A stretch of 42,790 nucleotides of DNA, taken from positions 1-42,790 of the forward strand of contig DALYLR010000033.1 of the NCBI GenBank assembly GCA_031976175.1. The letters are read 5' to 3'. Position 1 is the first letter of the stretch; each line of letters opens with the position of its first letter. The position numbers and the translations under genes are program-made. This stretch comes from DMER01 sp003451645 (GTDB lineage Bacteria; Pseudomonadota; Alphaproteobacteria; Micropepsales; Micropepsaceae). Positions 1 to 6,927 of this stretch are shown piece by piece. The notes beneath the pieces were generated by a model. It saw only the letters and a program-made list of their open reading frames with translations, was not told the origin of the DNA and did no database searches.

Positions 1-897
1 GATGGGGGCGGAGCTGCTTGAGGATCCTGCCCCCGGGCGAGCAGGCGCGGGCGGCGCCGCGGCCGGTGCCGTGCTGCGCGGAGGCGGTCCTGCGCCTGGG
101 CCGGGAGACGGACCGGCGCTTGGGCCGTCGTCATCGTCGTCACCGTCGGCGCCTCGCCCCGTGCCACCCGGACCGGCGCCGGGACCTTGCGAGGGCGCAG
201 GGCCTTGTCCAGCGGCAGGGCCATCATCACCGCCTGTTGTGGGGCCTGTTGACGGCGATGCGTTCGCGCCATCGTCACCGGGCTGATCGTCTTGGCCGTC
301 ATTGTCTGCTGAAGGGCCGCCGGGGCCTACAGACGCTGGGGCGCTGGCATCATCGTCTGACGCCGCACCATTAGCATCGTCGTCATCAGAAGCGCCGGCA
401 TTTGTGGCGTCATCGCTGGCATCGTCATCCGTGCCTGTATTGGCGCCATTATCGCCGGTGGCGTTGTCATCGGTCCCGTTGTCATCGGTCCCGTTGTCAT
501 CTGGGGTGTTGCCGTTCGCCCCCCCATCATCGGCGCCGTTATCGTCGCCTGTGTTGCCGTCAGCGCCATTGGTCCCGCCGTCATCGGCCCCGTTACCGTT
601 CCCTCCCCCGTCATCCGCGCCGCCGCCAGCGCCGCCATCATCGTTGCCTGAGCCGCCATTCCCGGCTCCGCCATCATCCGCTCCACCATCGTCGGCACCG
701 CCGCCCCCGGTGTTGCCGTCATTGTCGTCGTCGTCGTCATCGTCATTTTGCGCGAAGAGCGCGAGGGGTAAGAACACAGCGCTCGAAAAGTGGATTGTTT
801 GACTGGACTGGGCTGGCAGAGCGGCCCCCTGCGCGTCCAGGGCGATGCTCATGCAGCACATGATGGCAGCCAGGCGAATGATGTCTGAAGCGCGCAT
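1..897 (-). CDS. Secreted acidic Asp/Gly/Asn-rich repeat protein, partial
   Basis: The frame is open for 299 codons from ATG 897 to the left window edge, so the C-terminus is missing. Residues 1-25 look like a signal peptide, with a second hydrophobic stretch at about 38-49. A run of seven Asp (52-58) follows, then about 150 residues of low-complexity Asp/Gly/Asn/Ala/Thr sequence with Asp-Asp-Gly-Gly and Asp-Asp-Asn-Gly-Thr units. The last third in the window turns Pro/Gly/Ala-rich. A GAGG ribosome site lies 8 nt before the ATG, and an ECF-type promoter lies upstream at 971-995. The protein is divergent from the sigma gene at 1036 and probably in its regulon (inference). I recognise no family. 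Metal binding, adhesion or an extracellular matrix role would fit the composition, but none is shown. The frame has a signal peptide, ribosome site and promoter, unlike the overlapping plus-strand frames. Confidence 0.75.
   Translation of the reverse strand, partial: MRASDIIRLAAIMCCMSIALDAQGAALPAQSSQTIHFSSAVFLPLALFAQNDDDDDDDNDGNTGGGGADDGGADDGGAGNGGSGNDDGGAGGGADDGGGNGNGADDGGTNGADGNTGDDNGADDGGANGNTPDDNGTDDNGTDDNATGDNGANTGTDDDASDDATNAGASDDDDANGAASDDDASAPASVGPGGPSADNDGQDDQPGDDGANASPSTGPTTGGDDGPAAGQGPAPSQGPGAGPGGTGRGADGDDDDDGPSAGPSPGPGAGPPPRSTAPAAAPPAPARPGAGSSSSSAPI
463..501. repeat. 15-bp tandem repeat inside the acidic protein gene
   Basis: Two exact 15-bp copies (463-477, 478-492) plus 9 bp of a third encode consecutive Asp-Asp-Asn-Gly-Thr units on the minus strand. 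The exact nucleotide identity suggests recent slippage, so repeat number may vary between strains. Confidence 0.8.
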
Positions 898-970
898 CCT
901 TAGGTCCTCAGGGTTTGGTACGCAGACGTTTACGACAACGATTTGTTCGTACAAAGAAAATAAGCTTTAG

Positions 971-995
971 AACGCTGCCCGCTTCATGTTATTCC
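971..995 (-). promoter_or_regulatory. ECF-type promoter for the acidic repeat protein
   Basis: On the minus strand GGAAT (995-991) is followed after exactly 16 nt by CGTT (974-971). This resembles the GGAA.../CGTT class read by several alphaproteobacterial ECF sigma factors. Transcription would start near 964, giving an untranslated leader of about 67 nt before ATG 897. It mirrors the plus-strand promoter at 1008-1032. Confidence 0.65.
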
Positions 996-1012
996 CCGCA
1001 ACCAGCGGGAAT
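991..1012. promoter_or_regulatory. Inverted repeat joining the two divergent -35 elements
   Basis: ATTCCC (991-996) and GGGAAT (1007-1012) form the outer arms of a near-palindrome, with CGC/GC extending inward around a short loop. Each arm contains the -35 GGAAT of one divergent promoter, so the two -35 boxes are only 12 bp apart. Two holoenzymes could hardly sit there together. Confidence 0.7.
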
Positions 1013-1032
1013 TTCTAGTGTAGTCCAACGTT
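1008..1032 (+). promoter_or_regulatory. ECF-type promoter for the sigma/anti-sigma operon
   Basis: GGAAT (1008-1012), a 16-nt spacer and CGTT (1029-1032) match the minus-strand promoter in both boxes and in spacing. The presence of the same site on both strands suggests that the adjacent sigma factor activates its own operon and the divergent gene. The -10 box ends 3 nt before the ATG at 1036. Confidence 0.65.
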
Positions 1033-1035
1033 GTC

Positions 1036-1563
1036 ATGCCGAACTCGAACGCCACAGGCGGCCGTTTCGAACAGGAACTGGTCGCTCTTTTGCCAAGGCT
1101 CCGGCGCTTTGCCAGGGCCCTGGCGGGTTCAGTTCATGATGGTGATGACTTGGTGCAGAGTGCGTTAACCAAAGCTTTAGTCAACAAACAAAATTGGAAA
1201 GAAGGGACACGGCTTGATAGTTGGATGTACCGTATCATTCAAAATCATTGGATCGATACGGTGCGCGCGCGCCGTCTGCGGGGAGACACGATCCCACTAG
1301 AGTCTGTCGAGGGCTCTGGCGCCACAGATGGTCAGCGTGCGGCGGAGGCGGCTTTGTCAGTGCAGCGGCTGGTTGAAGGAATGAAAGGTCTCCCTGAGGA
1401 GCAGCGTGTCGTCTTGGCGCTGGTGTCCCTGGAGGGCCTGTCCTATGCCGAGGCTGCGGAGGTCCTTGAGGTCCCGATCGGGACGGTCATGAGCCGGCTG
1501 GCACGGGCACGCGCGGCGTTGTCCAAATTCGTCTTCGGCAGCACCGGAGGCGGCCATGACTGA
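1036..1563 (+). CDS. ECF family RNA polymerase sigma factor
   Basis: This 175-residue protein has the two-domain ECF layout. Region 2 covers about residues 10-75 and includes the DDLVQSALTKAL core-binding helix and a WMYRIIQN segment. Region 4 covers about 112-165, with LPEEQRVVLALVSLEGLSYAE and the helix-turn-helix IGTVMSRLARARAAL. It overlaps the anti-sigma gene by 8 nt, so the two are probably translationally coupled. ATG 1036 has no Shine-Dalgarno sequence and sits immediately after the -10 box; no other ATG occurs before region 2 ends, so a leaderless mRNA is likely. It is not the general-stress EcfG in its usual context, because no NepR or PhyR gene is nearby. Confidence 0.92.
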   Translation: MPNSNATGGRFEQELVALLPRLRRFARALAGSVHDGDDLVQSALTKALVNKQNWKEGTRLDSWMYRIIQNHWIDTVRARRLRGDTIPLESVEGSGATDGQRAAEAALSVQRLVEGMKGLPEEQRVVLALVSLEGLSYAEAAEVLEVPIGTVMSRLARARAALSKFVFGSTGGGHD

Positions 1564-2365
1564 AAAGCCATCTGTTTTCTCCGATGAAATCTTGAACGCG
1601 TTCTTGGATGGGGAGTTGGATGCCGTGCTGGCCGGGACTGTGGAGGACGCTTTGAAGAGCGACGCGGATTTGGTTGCGCGGCTTGAACAGTTGCGCAGGC
1701 TCAACCAAGGCCTGCGGGATGCCTTCGCGCCGCTGCCCCAAGATCCGCCACCCAAAGACCTTCTTGATGCCGTCCGAGCCTTTGCCGCTGCGCAAGAGGC
1801 GTCGCAAGAGCCAGCACCCGGTGTCGTGCCCTTCGCGCGCAAGACCAAGCCCAAGGCTGACGGCAACTGGAGCTGGCCGGTGTCGATTGCCGCAGGCGTG
1901 TCCGCATTGCTCTGCACAGGCGCCTTGTTCGCCTCTGGCGCGTTGACCGGTAAAGTAGATTTGCGCAGCGCCGAGGTGATCCTCGATAAAGGCGCCATCG
2001 CGCGCGGTACCGCGATCCATCAAGTGTTGGAGACAGCGGCGAGCGGTGACGCAATTGCAGCCCGAGGCGGTGCACAAGTGAGCGCGGTTCTAACCTTCAA
2101 GACCAAGGATGGCCGCTACTGTCGCGAGTTTGAAACGGTCAGTCCGGTCAGCGCGCAAGTAGGCATCGCTTGCCGCACCGATGGCCGGTGGCGCATCGAG
2201 CTGCTACTGGCTGCAGCCCCGCAATCGGCCTCCGATGGCGCCTACAAACCCGCCTCAGGGTTCAACGCCACAGCGCTTGACGATGTTGTCCAAGGCCTCA
2301 TGGCGGGGGCGTCCTTGAACCGGCAACAAGAACGCAACGCCCTGGAAAAAGGCTGGGCGGACTGA
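1556..2365 (+). CDS. Transmembrane anti-sigma factor with surface-antigen-like periplasmic domain
   Basis: This 269-residue protein probably sequesters the sigma factor encoded just before it. Residues 1-75 resemble the cytoplasmic helical domain of membrane anti-sigma factors (FLDGELD near the start). One membrane span lies at about 107-130, so the C-terminal half is periplasmic. That half contains YCREFETV (188-195) and IACRTDGRWRI (204-214), a pattern like the C-terminal domain of 17-kDa rickettsial-type surface antigens. It has two cysteines, Cys189 and Cys206, that could form a disulfide. I see no HxxxCxxC zinc motif in the cytoplasmic part. The periplasmic part is the likely signal sensor (inference). 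Confidence 0.8.
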   Translation: MTEKPSVFSDEILNAFLDGELDAVLAGTVEDALKSDADLVARLEQLRRLNQGLRDAFAPLPQDPPPKDLLDAVRAFAAAQEASQEPAPGVVPFARKTKPKADGNWSWPVSIAAGVSALLCTGALFASGALTGKVDLRSAEVILDKGAIARGTAIHQVLETAASGDAIAARGGAQVSAVLTFKTKDGRYCREFETVSPVSAQVGIACRTDGRWRIELLLAAAPQSASDGAYKPASGFNATALDDVVQGLMAGASLNRQQERNALEKGWAD

Positions 2366-2495
2366 GTTTTGCGCCTTGCGCGCGGGGCGCCAGTCTGTAT
2401 TGGTCTTTGGTTAAGGCTTTGCGGTTAGAGGCATGGAGGACATGGATCGTCTCGCATCATGCGGGTCATGCCATTGTTCGCTGAGGAGCAGCAGA

Positions 2496-3791
2496 ATGCT
2501 GTCGAGACGTCTGATTGGCGTGGCCTTTTTAGCGCTGTGTCTTGCGCATGCAGAGGCGTCATCCAGCGCGCAACAGCCCGCCGTTCAAGCCAAGCCTGCA
2601 AAACCCGCCGCCAAGGCCAAGCGCAAGACGCCATCCGCGCCCAAATTTGTGTCCACGTTAACGCCGCTGTCACAAAGCTATCTCCGCAGAACAGAGCCCA
2701 AGGGCGTGGCCATTGGCGATTGGCGCCTGAGGGTCCGCGTTCGGATTGAATCTGAAACGACGGACAATGTCTTCTTCGAACCCAACAACACAGCGGATGA
2801 TCGCATCGTGTTGGCGCGGCCATCCTTCACGCTGAGCCGCAAAGGCCAGGACATCGATTGGACAATCGATGGCAATGCCTTTCACCACTACTATTTGAAC
2901 GGCACCAGCGCGACCGTGACCGAAGGGGGCCTGAATGCGCAGGCCCGGATCCGGTTTGAACCACGGCACACCCTTACCCTGCGCACGGGCGCGCAGCGCA
3001 ACGTCCTTGAGCGCAGCGACCCCAACGATTCAGGTGGCGCCCAGCCCGAGGAGGATCGCGTCTATGGGGAGGCAACCCATTATTGGGAGATGGGCCAGTT
3101 CTCGCTGCGGACGGTCCTGGCCGGAACCCGGGTCGATTTCGTCGCCAATCGTGACAATGATCGCGACCGCAACCTGTTCCAGGCCTCGGTACGCGGACGC
3201 TGGGCGGCCAGCCGGGAGCTGACGCCCTATGTGGGGCTCGATTTCACCAGCAATTCCTATGATGACGTCGTTGACGATAGAGGCTTTGACCGGGATTGGG
3301 ATGGCTATGGCGCACGCATCGGTGTGACCTGGCGCCCGGTGCGGAATTTCTCGCTGCGGATTGCAGGGGGCGCCAATGGTCACCGCTTTGACGATCCGCG
3401 CTTTTCGAATTTCACGTCCTGGGCTGCCGATGGCGGCATGGTGTGGAACTTGGCGCGTATGACCTCGTTGATCGTCGACTTTGCCCGCACGGAGCATGTC
3501 ACCACCGTAAGGGGTGCATCCTTGCGCTTGCGCTCGGCGGTCGATGCGCGCCTTGAGCATTTTTTCACGCCGGAGTTTCTTGGCACAATCGGCATCGGCT
3601 ATCGCGACGATCAGTATCAAGAGATTGCCAGGGACGACGACATCGTCACGGCCTTTGCCGGTCTCGACTGGTATGCCAGCAACAACACCAATTGGTTTGT
3701 CAATTACCGGTACACGGAGCGTCAATCGAACGACCCGGACGAAGTGTATCAGGTCAATGATGTCAGGGTGGGCGTGCGGCTTCGGTACTGA
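2496..3791 (+). CDS. Outer-membrane beta-barrel protein (BBP2-like)
   Basis: The start at 2496 is chosen because GAGGAG lies 7 nt upstream and a clear signal peptide follows (LSRRLIGVAFLALCLAHAEA). An in-frame ATG at 2433 would hide that signal. The 431-residue product has a Lys/Ala/Pro linker at about 25-50, then many short amphipathic strands with alternating aromatic and charged residues. It ends in Arg-Leu-Arg-Tyr, with the terminal aromatic expected of a barrel. It resembles the putative beta-barrel porin 2 group that often accompanies exopolysaccharide or envelope genes. It lies about 130 nt downstream of the anti-sigma gene on the same strand and may belong to that regulon. Its substrate is unknown. 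Confidence 0.75.
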   Translation: MLSRRLIGVAFLALCLAHAEASSSAQQPAVQAKPAKPAAKAKRKTPSAPKFVSTLTPLSQSYLRRTEPKGVAIGDWRLRVRVRIESETTDNVFFEPNNTADDRIVLARPSFTLSRKGQDIDWTIDGNAFHHYYLNGTSATVTEGGLNAQARIRFEPRHTLTLRTGAQRNVLERSDPNDSGGAQPEEDRVYGEATHYWEMGQFSLRTVLAGTRVDFVANRDNDRDRNLFQASVRGRWAASRELTPYVGLDFTSNSYDDVVDDRGFDRDWDGYGARIGVTWRPVRNFSLRIAGGANGHRFDDPRFSNFTSWAADGGMVWNLARMTSLIVDFARTEHVTTVRGASLRLRSAVDARLEHFFTPEFLGTIGIGYRDDQYQEIARDDDIVTAFAGLDWYASNNTNWFVNYRYTERQSNDPDEVYQVNDVRVGVRLRY

Positions 3792-3829
3792 CGCACTTTG
3801 CCAGCGGACCCTACACCCTTAAAGAATGG

Positions 3830-4561
3830 ATGCACATGCGCCTTCCCTTTGACAACAGCATCAGGCGGCGCATTTACCTGATGCGCCATGGCGATGTCGC
3901 CTATTTCGATGCGCAGGGCCAACGCGTGGCAGATAGCCGCCTGGTCGTACTAACGGACAAGGGGCGCAATGAGGCGCTGGCCATGCGCGATCTCATGGAA
4001 AGCGCAGCATTTGACCGGGCGATTTGCTCAGGCCTGCCGCGCACTGTGGAGACAGCCGGGATCGTCCTGGGCGGGCGCACGCTCTCGCTCGAGACAATGC
4101 CAGAGCTTGAAGAAATTCGCGGCGGCACGCCTGCGCAACGGGCAACGCTTGCGCCCTATGATCATGCCTATGCCATGTTCCTGGCGGGTGGACCTGGGGC
4201 GACCTATGCAGCAGGCGAGGCGTTGGAGGCATTCCACGCCCGCGTGACGGGGGCCTTTGAAGCGATCTTGCGGCACCGAGGCTGGACCACATTGCTTCTG
4301 GTTGCCCATGGCGGGGTCAACCGCGCGATCCTCAGCCATATTGTCGGATCAGGCCGACAAGCCTATGGAGCCTTTGAGCAGGACACCTGCTGCCTCAATG
4401 TGATCGACGTCGATATGCCCGTGGAGGGCGGCGCAGCGGTACGGGTGGTCCTGCGCGCGGTCAACGTGACGGCGGAGGCGCCCGCCAAAGTAGGCCACAC
4501 GCTCACCACGATGGAGCGGCTGGCGCTCAAGGCGTTTCCGCACGTCCAGGCCACGGCTTGA
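3830..4561 (+). CDS. Histidine phosphatase family protein
   Basis: The protein has the phosphoglycerate-mutase-like fold signature: YLMRHGDV near residue 18 (the RHG phospho-acceptor histidine), a CSGLPRTVETA segment near 64, an acidic ELEEIRGG loop near 91, and LLVAHGGVNR near 156 holding the second catalytic His. About 243 residues is usual for a small broad-range phosphatase. The substrate cannot be assigned. Initiation could be at 3830 or 3836. The gene follows the barrel protein by 38 nt, and its stop codon is part of the -35 element of the photolyase promoter. Confidence 0.85.
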   Translation: MHMRLPFDNSIRRRIYLMRHGDVAYFDAQGQRVADSRLVVLTDKGRNEALAMRDLMESAAFDRAICSGLPRTVETAGIVLGGRTLSLETMPELEEIRGGTPAQRATLAPYDHAYAMFLAGGPGATYAAGEALEAFHARVTGAFEAILRHRGWTTLLLVAHGGVNRAILSHIVGSGRQAYGAFEQDTCCLNVIDVDMPVEGGAAVRVVLRAVNVTAEAPAKVGHTLTTMERLALKAFPHVQATA

Positions 4562-4584
4562 TCCAGGTAAGCGCGCGCAGCGTA
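4559..4584 (+). promoter_or_regulatory. ECF11 (RpoE/ChrR-type) promoter for the photolyase operon
   Basis: TGATCC (4559-4564), 16 nt, then CGTA (4581-4584). This is the pattern known for sigma-E/ChrR promoters of Rhodobacter type. The same boxes and spacing occur upstream of chrR at 10856-10881. The first TGA is the stop codon of the phosphatase gene. Confidence 0.75.
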
Positions 4585-4658
4585 TAGGCTCAAGCCGGTT
4601 AGGGTCTTTGCGATGGCCCAGGCGGCCCCTGCCCTGCCTCTTTGGATCGTCCCGCCCC

Positions 4659-6098
4659 ATGAGTTCCAACCGTCCTGTTCTACTATGGTTCCGGCAGGAT
4701 TTGCGCCTCAGCGACAATCCAGCGCTGAGCGTTGCGGTTGCGACGGGGCAGCCGGTGATCCCGGTGTATATTCACGACACGGAAGGGCACGGCGATTGGC
4801 CGCCCGGCGGTGCGGCGCAATGGTGGCTGCATCATAGTTTGTCGGCCTTAGCGGCAAGTCTGGAGGCTCGCGGCAGCCAGTTGATCCTGCGCTCCGGCCG
4901 CGCGCGCGATGTGCTCTGCGGCCTCATCGCCGAAACCGGCGCCAGCAAGATATTCTGGAACCGCTGCTATGAGCCTGCGGCGATCGCGCGCGACAGGGCC
5001 TTGAAGGCGGAATTGCCTGCATTTGGCTGTGCGGTTGAAAGCCATTCCGGCAATCTTTTGCGCGAGCCATGGGAGCCCAAGACGCAAAGCGGCGCCGCGT
5101 TCAAAGTGTTCTCACCATTCTTCCGTGCCCTGAGCAGTCTGGGACCTGCTGGCGCGCCCTTGCCTGCCCCAGAGGGATTGAACACCGGGTCTCAGTTGCT
5201 GGCGAGCGAGCGGCTCGCGGATTGGGCTCTGACACCATCGCGGCCGAACTGGGCGCGCGGCTTTGAGGCGGTCTGGACACCGGGAGAAGCAGGTGCGCAA
5301 AGGCGGCTGCAAGACTTTCTGGACCGCCGCGTTGCGACCTACGCGCAAGACCGCGACCGGCCGGATGGCGAGACGACCTCACGTCTTTCGCCGCATTTGC
5401 ATTTCGGGGAGATCACGCCCAGTCAGATCTGGCATGCCACGACCACGCGTGAGGCTGGGCGCGGGCACCAGAAATTCCTGTCCGAAGTGGGCTGGCGGGA
5501 GTTCTCGTATCACCTGCTTTATCACCAGCCGCAACTGCCCCATGACAATCTGCGGCCTGAGTTTGAGCGCTTTCCTTGGCGCGAAGATGCGGCTGCGTTC
5601 CAGGCGTGGTCAAAGGGCCAGACCGGGGTCCCAATTGTGGATGCGGGCATGCGGGAGCTGTGGACCACAGGCTGGATGCATAATCGGGTGCGGATGATCG
5701 TCGCCTCTTTCTTGGTCAAGAATTTGGGCATCCATTGGCGGGAGGGCAAGGCCTGGTTCTGGGATACGCTTGTCGATGCGGACCTCGCCAACAATGCCGC
5801 AAGCTGGCAATGGGTGGCAGGGTGTGGTGCGGATGCAGCCCCTTATTTCAGGGTTTTCAACCCAGTCCTGCAGGGGCTCAAATTCGATCCCGATGGCCTG
5901 TATGTCCGGCGTTGGGTGCCGGAACTGTCCAAGATGCCGTCTGCACATATCCATGCGCCATGGTCGGCCGGTGCATCCATTCTGGCGGACGCAGGCGTAA
6001 AGCTTGGGTTGACCTATCCGGCCCCCATCGTCGATTTGAGCGAGAGCCGCGCGCGCGCTCTTGCCGCCTTTGCGCAGCTGAAAACCCAGGTAGCATGA
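4659..6098 (+). CDS. phrB: Deoxyribodipyrimidine photolyase (CPD class I)
   Basis: The enzyme repairs cyclobutane pyrimidine dimers with blue light through FADH-. At 479 residues it has family length. The N-terminal antenna domain begins LLWFRQDLRLSDNPAL. The C-terminal FAD domain includes GWREFSYHLLYH, GVPIVDAGMRELWTTGWMHN and DADLANNAASWQWVAG, all hallmark blocks of the family. The start at 4659 is preferred over an upstream in-frame TTG at 4608 because family members begin just before the LLWFRQDLR strand; no strong ribosome site is visible. It is the first gene of a four-gene plus-strand operon with a sigma-E-type promoter, as expected for singlet-oxygen-induced genes. Confidence 0.95.
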   Translation: MSSNRPVLLWFRQDLRLSDNPALSVAVATGQPVIPVYIHDTEGHGDWPPGGAAQWWLHHSLSALAASLEARGSQLILRSGRARDVLCGLIAETGASKIFWNRCYEPAAIARDRALKAELPAFGCAVESHSGNLLREPWEPKTQSGAAFKVFSPFFRALSSLGPAGAPLPAPEGLNTGSQLLASERLADWALTPSRPNWARGFEAVWTPGEAGAQRRLQDFLDRRVATYAQDRDRPDGETTSRLSPHLHFGEITPSQIWHATTTREAGRGHQKFLSEVGWREFSYHLLYHQPQLPHDNLRPEFERFPWREDAAAFQAWSKGQTGVPIVDAGMRELWTTGWMHNRVRMIVASFLVKNLGIHWREGKAWFWDTLVDADLANNAASWQWVAGCGADAAPYFRVFNPVLQGLKFDPDGLYVRRWVPELSKMPSAHIHAPWSAGASILADAGVKLGLTYPAPIVDLSESRARALAAFAQLKTQVA

Positions 6099-6101
6099 AG
6101 C

Positions 6102-6917
6102 ATGCGCCAAATGCCGCCCACTGACAGTCTCTACCTCGGCCGTGTTATGCACGCCCGCAAGCGGCCATTTGCGCATAGCTTCCGGTACAGCGTGTTTTCG
6201 CTGTGGCTGGACATCGACCATGTTGGCGATGCGGCGCAAGGCCTGGCGTTGTTGAGCTATAACCGCTGGAACCTGTTCTCGTTCTTCGACCGGGATCATG
6301 GACCCAGGGTGAACAACCCATTGCGGCCTTGGGTTGAAAAGGTCCTTGCCGAGGCCGGCATCGCGCCGCCGGGCGGGCCAATCAAGATCCTGTGCTTTCC
6401 ACGAATCCTGGGATTTGCCTTCAATCCGATTTCGCTGATCTGCTGCTATGCGCCGGATGGCCCGCTGCGCGCAGTGATCTATGAGGTCCACAACACTGTC
6501 GGCGGGCAGCATTGTTATGTGGTGCCTGTCGCGGACGCGGACAGTGCCACCGCGCTGCATCATACGGCTGAGAAAGTGTTCTATGTCTCGCCCTTTATTG
6601 GCATGCAGGCGCATTACCATTTCACGCTCAAGGCCCCGGGTGACGACTTCGCGCTCAAGATCGACGAGAGTGTCGACGAAGGCCCGCAATTGGTGGCAAC
6701 TCATGTCGCCGAGCGCAGAGACCTATCCAGTTGGACCCTGATGAAAGCATTGGCCTCGCGCCCTATGATGCTAGGGACCGTGATGATCGGCATCTTGTGG
6801 GAGGCCCTGCGCATTTGGCGCAAAGGCGGGCAGTACCACGCGCCACCGGCGGAGGCGATGAGGATCGCGCCGCAGCACACCACCCTCGCCCACCCGCTCC
6901 ATCCGCCAGCAGCGTGA
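6102..6917 (+). CDS. DUF1365 family protein
   Basis: This 271-residue protein has the DUF1365 features: LYLGRVMHARKRPFAHSFRYSVFSL at the N-terminus (residues 10-34), then FSFFDRDHGPR, PRILGFAFNPISLICCYA, YEVHNTVGGQHCY and a KVFYVSPFIGM block. It starts 3 nt after phrB. DUF1365 genes regularly travel with the FAD oxidoreductase and Cfa-like genes found next, and such sets belong to the sigma-E/ChrR regulon in Rhodobacter. A role in making modified, possibly furan, fatty acids is proposed for such clusters. The reaction of this subunit is not established. Confidence 0.88.
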   Translation: MRQMPPTDSLYLGRVMHARKRPFAHSFRYSVFSLWLDIDHVGDAAQGLALLSYNRWNLFSFFDRDHGPRVNNPLRPWVEKVLAEAGIAPPGGPIKILCFPRILGFAFNPISLICCYAPDGPLRAVIYEVHNTVGGQHCYVVPVADADSATALHHTAEKVFYVSPFIGMQAHYHFTLKAPGDDFALKIDESVDEGPQLVATHVAERRDLSSWTLMKALASRPMMLGTVMIGILWEALRIWRKGGQYHAPPAEAMRIAPQHTTLAHPLHPPAA

Positions 6918-6927
6918 GAAGCCCACC

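Noticed and set aside
463..501. Tandem repeat as part of a CRISPR array
   Set aside because: The repeats are 15 bp, contiguous with no spacers, and keep the reading frame of a coding sequence.
327..746. Minus-strand Met/Thr/Ala-rich frame
   Set aside because: It is another frame of the same low-complexity DNA, starting inside the acidic protein gene.
302..802. Plus-strand Ser/Ala/Pro-rich open frame of 166 codons
   Set aside because: It is the complement of the acidic repeat gene. The minus-strand frame has a signal peptide, ribosome site and promoter; this one has none.
1036..1563. Identity as the general stress sigma factor EcfG
   Set aside because: The promoter boxes are similar, but there is no NepR or PhyR gene and the downstream partner is a membrane anti-sigma factor.
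2370..2390. Hairpin terminator after the anti-sigma gene
   Set aside because: The GCGCC...GGGCGC arms are short and irregular and no T-run follows.
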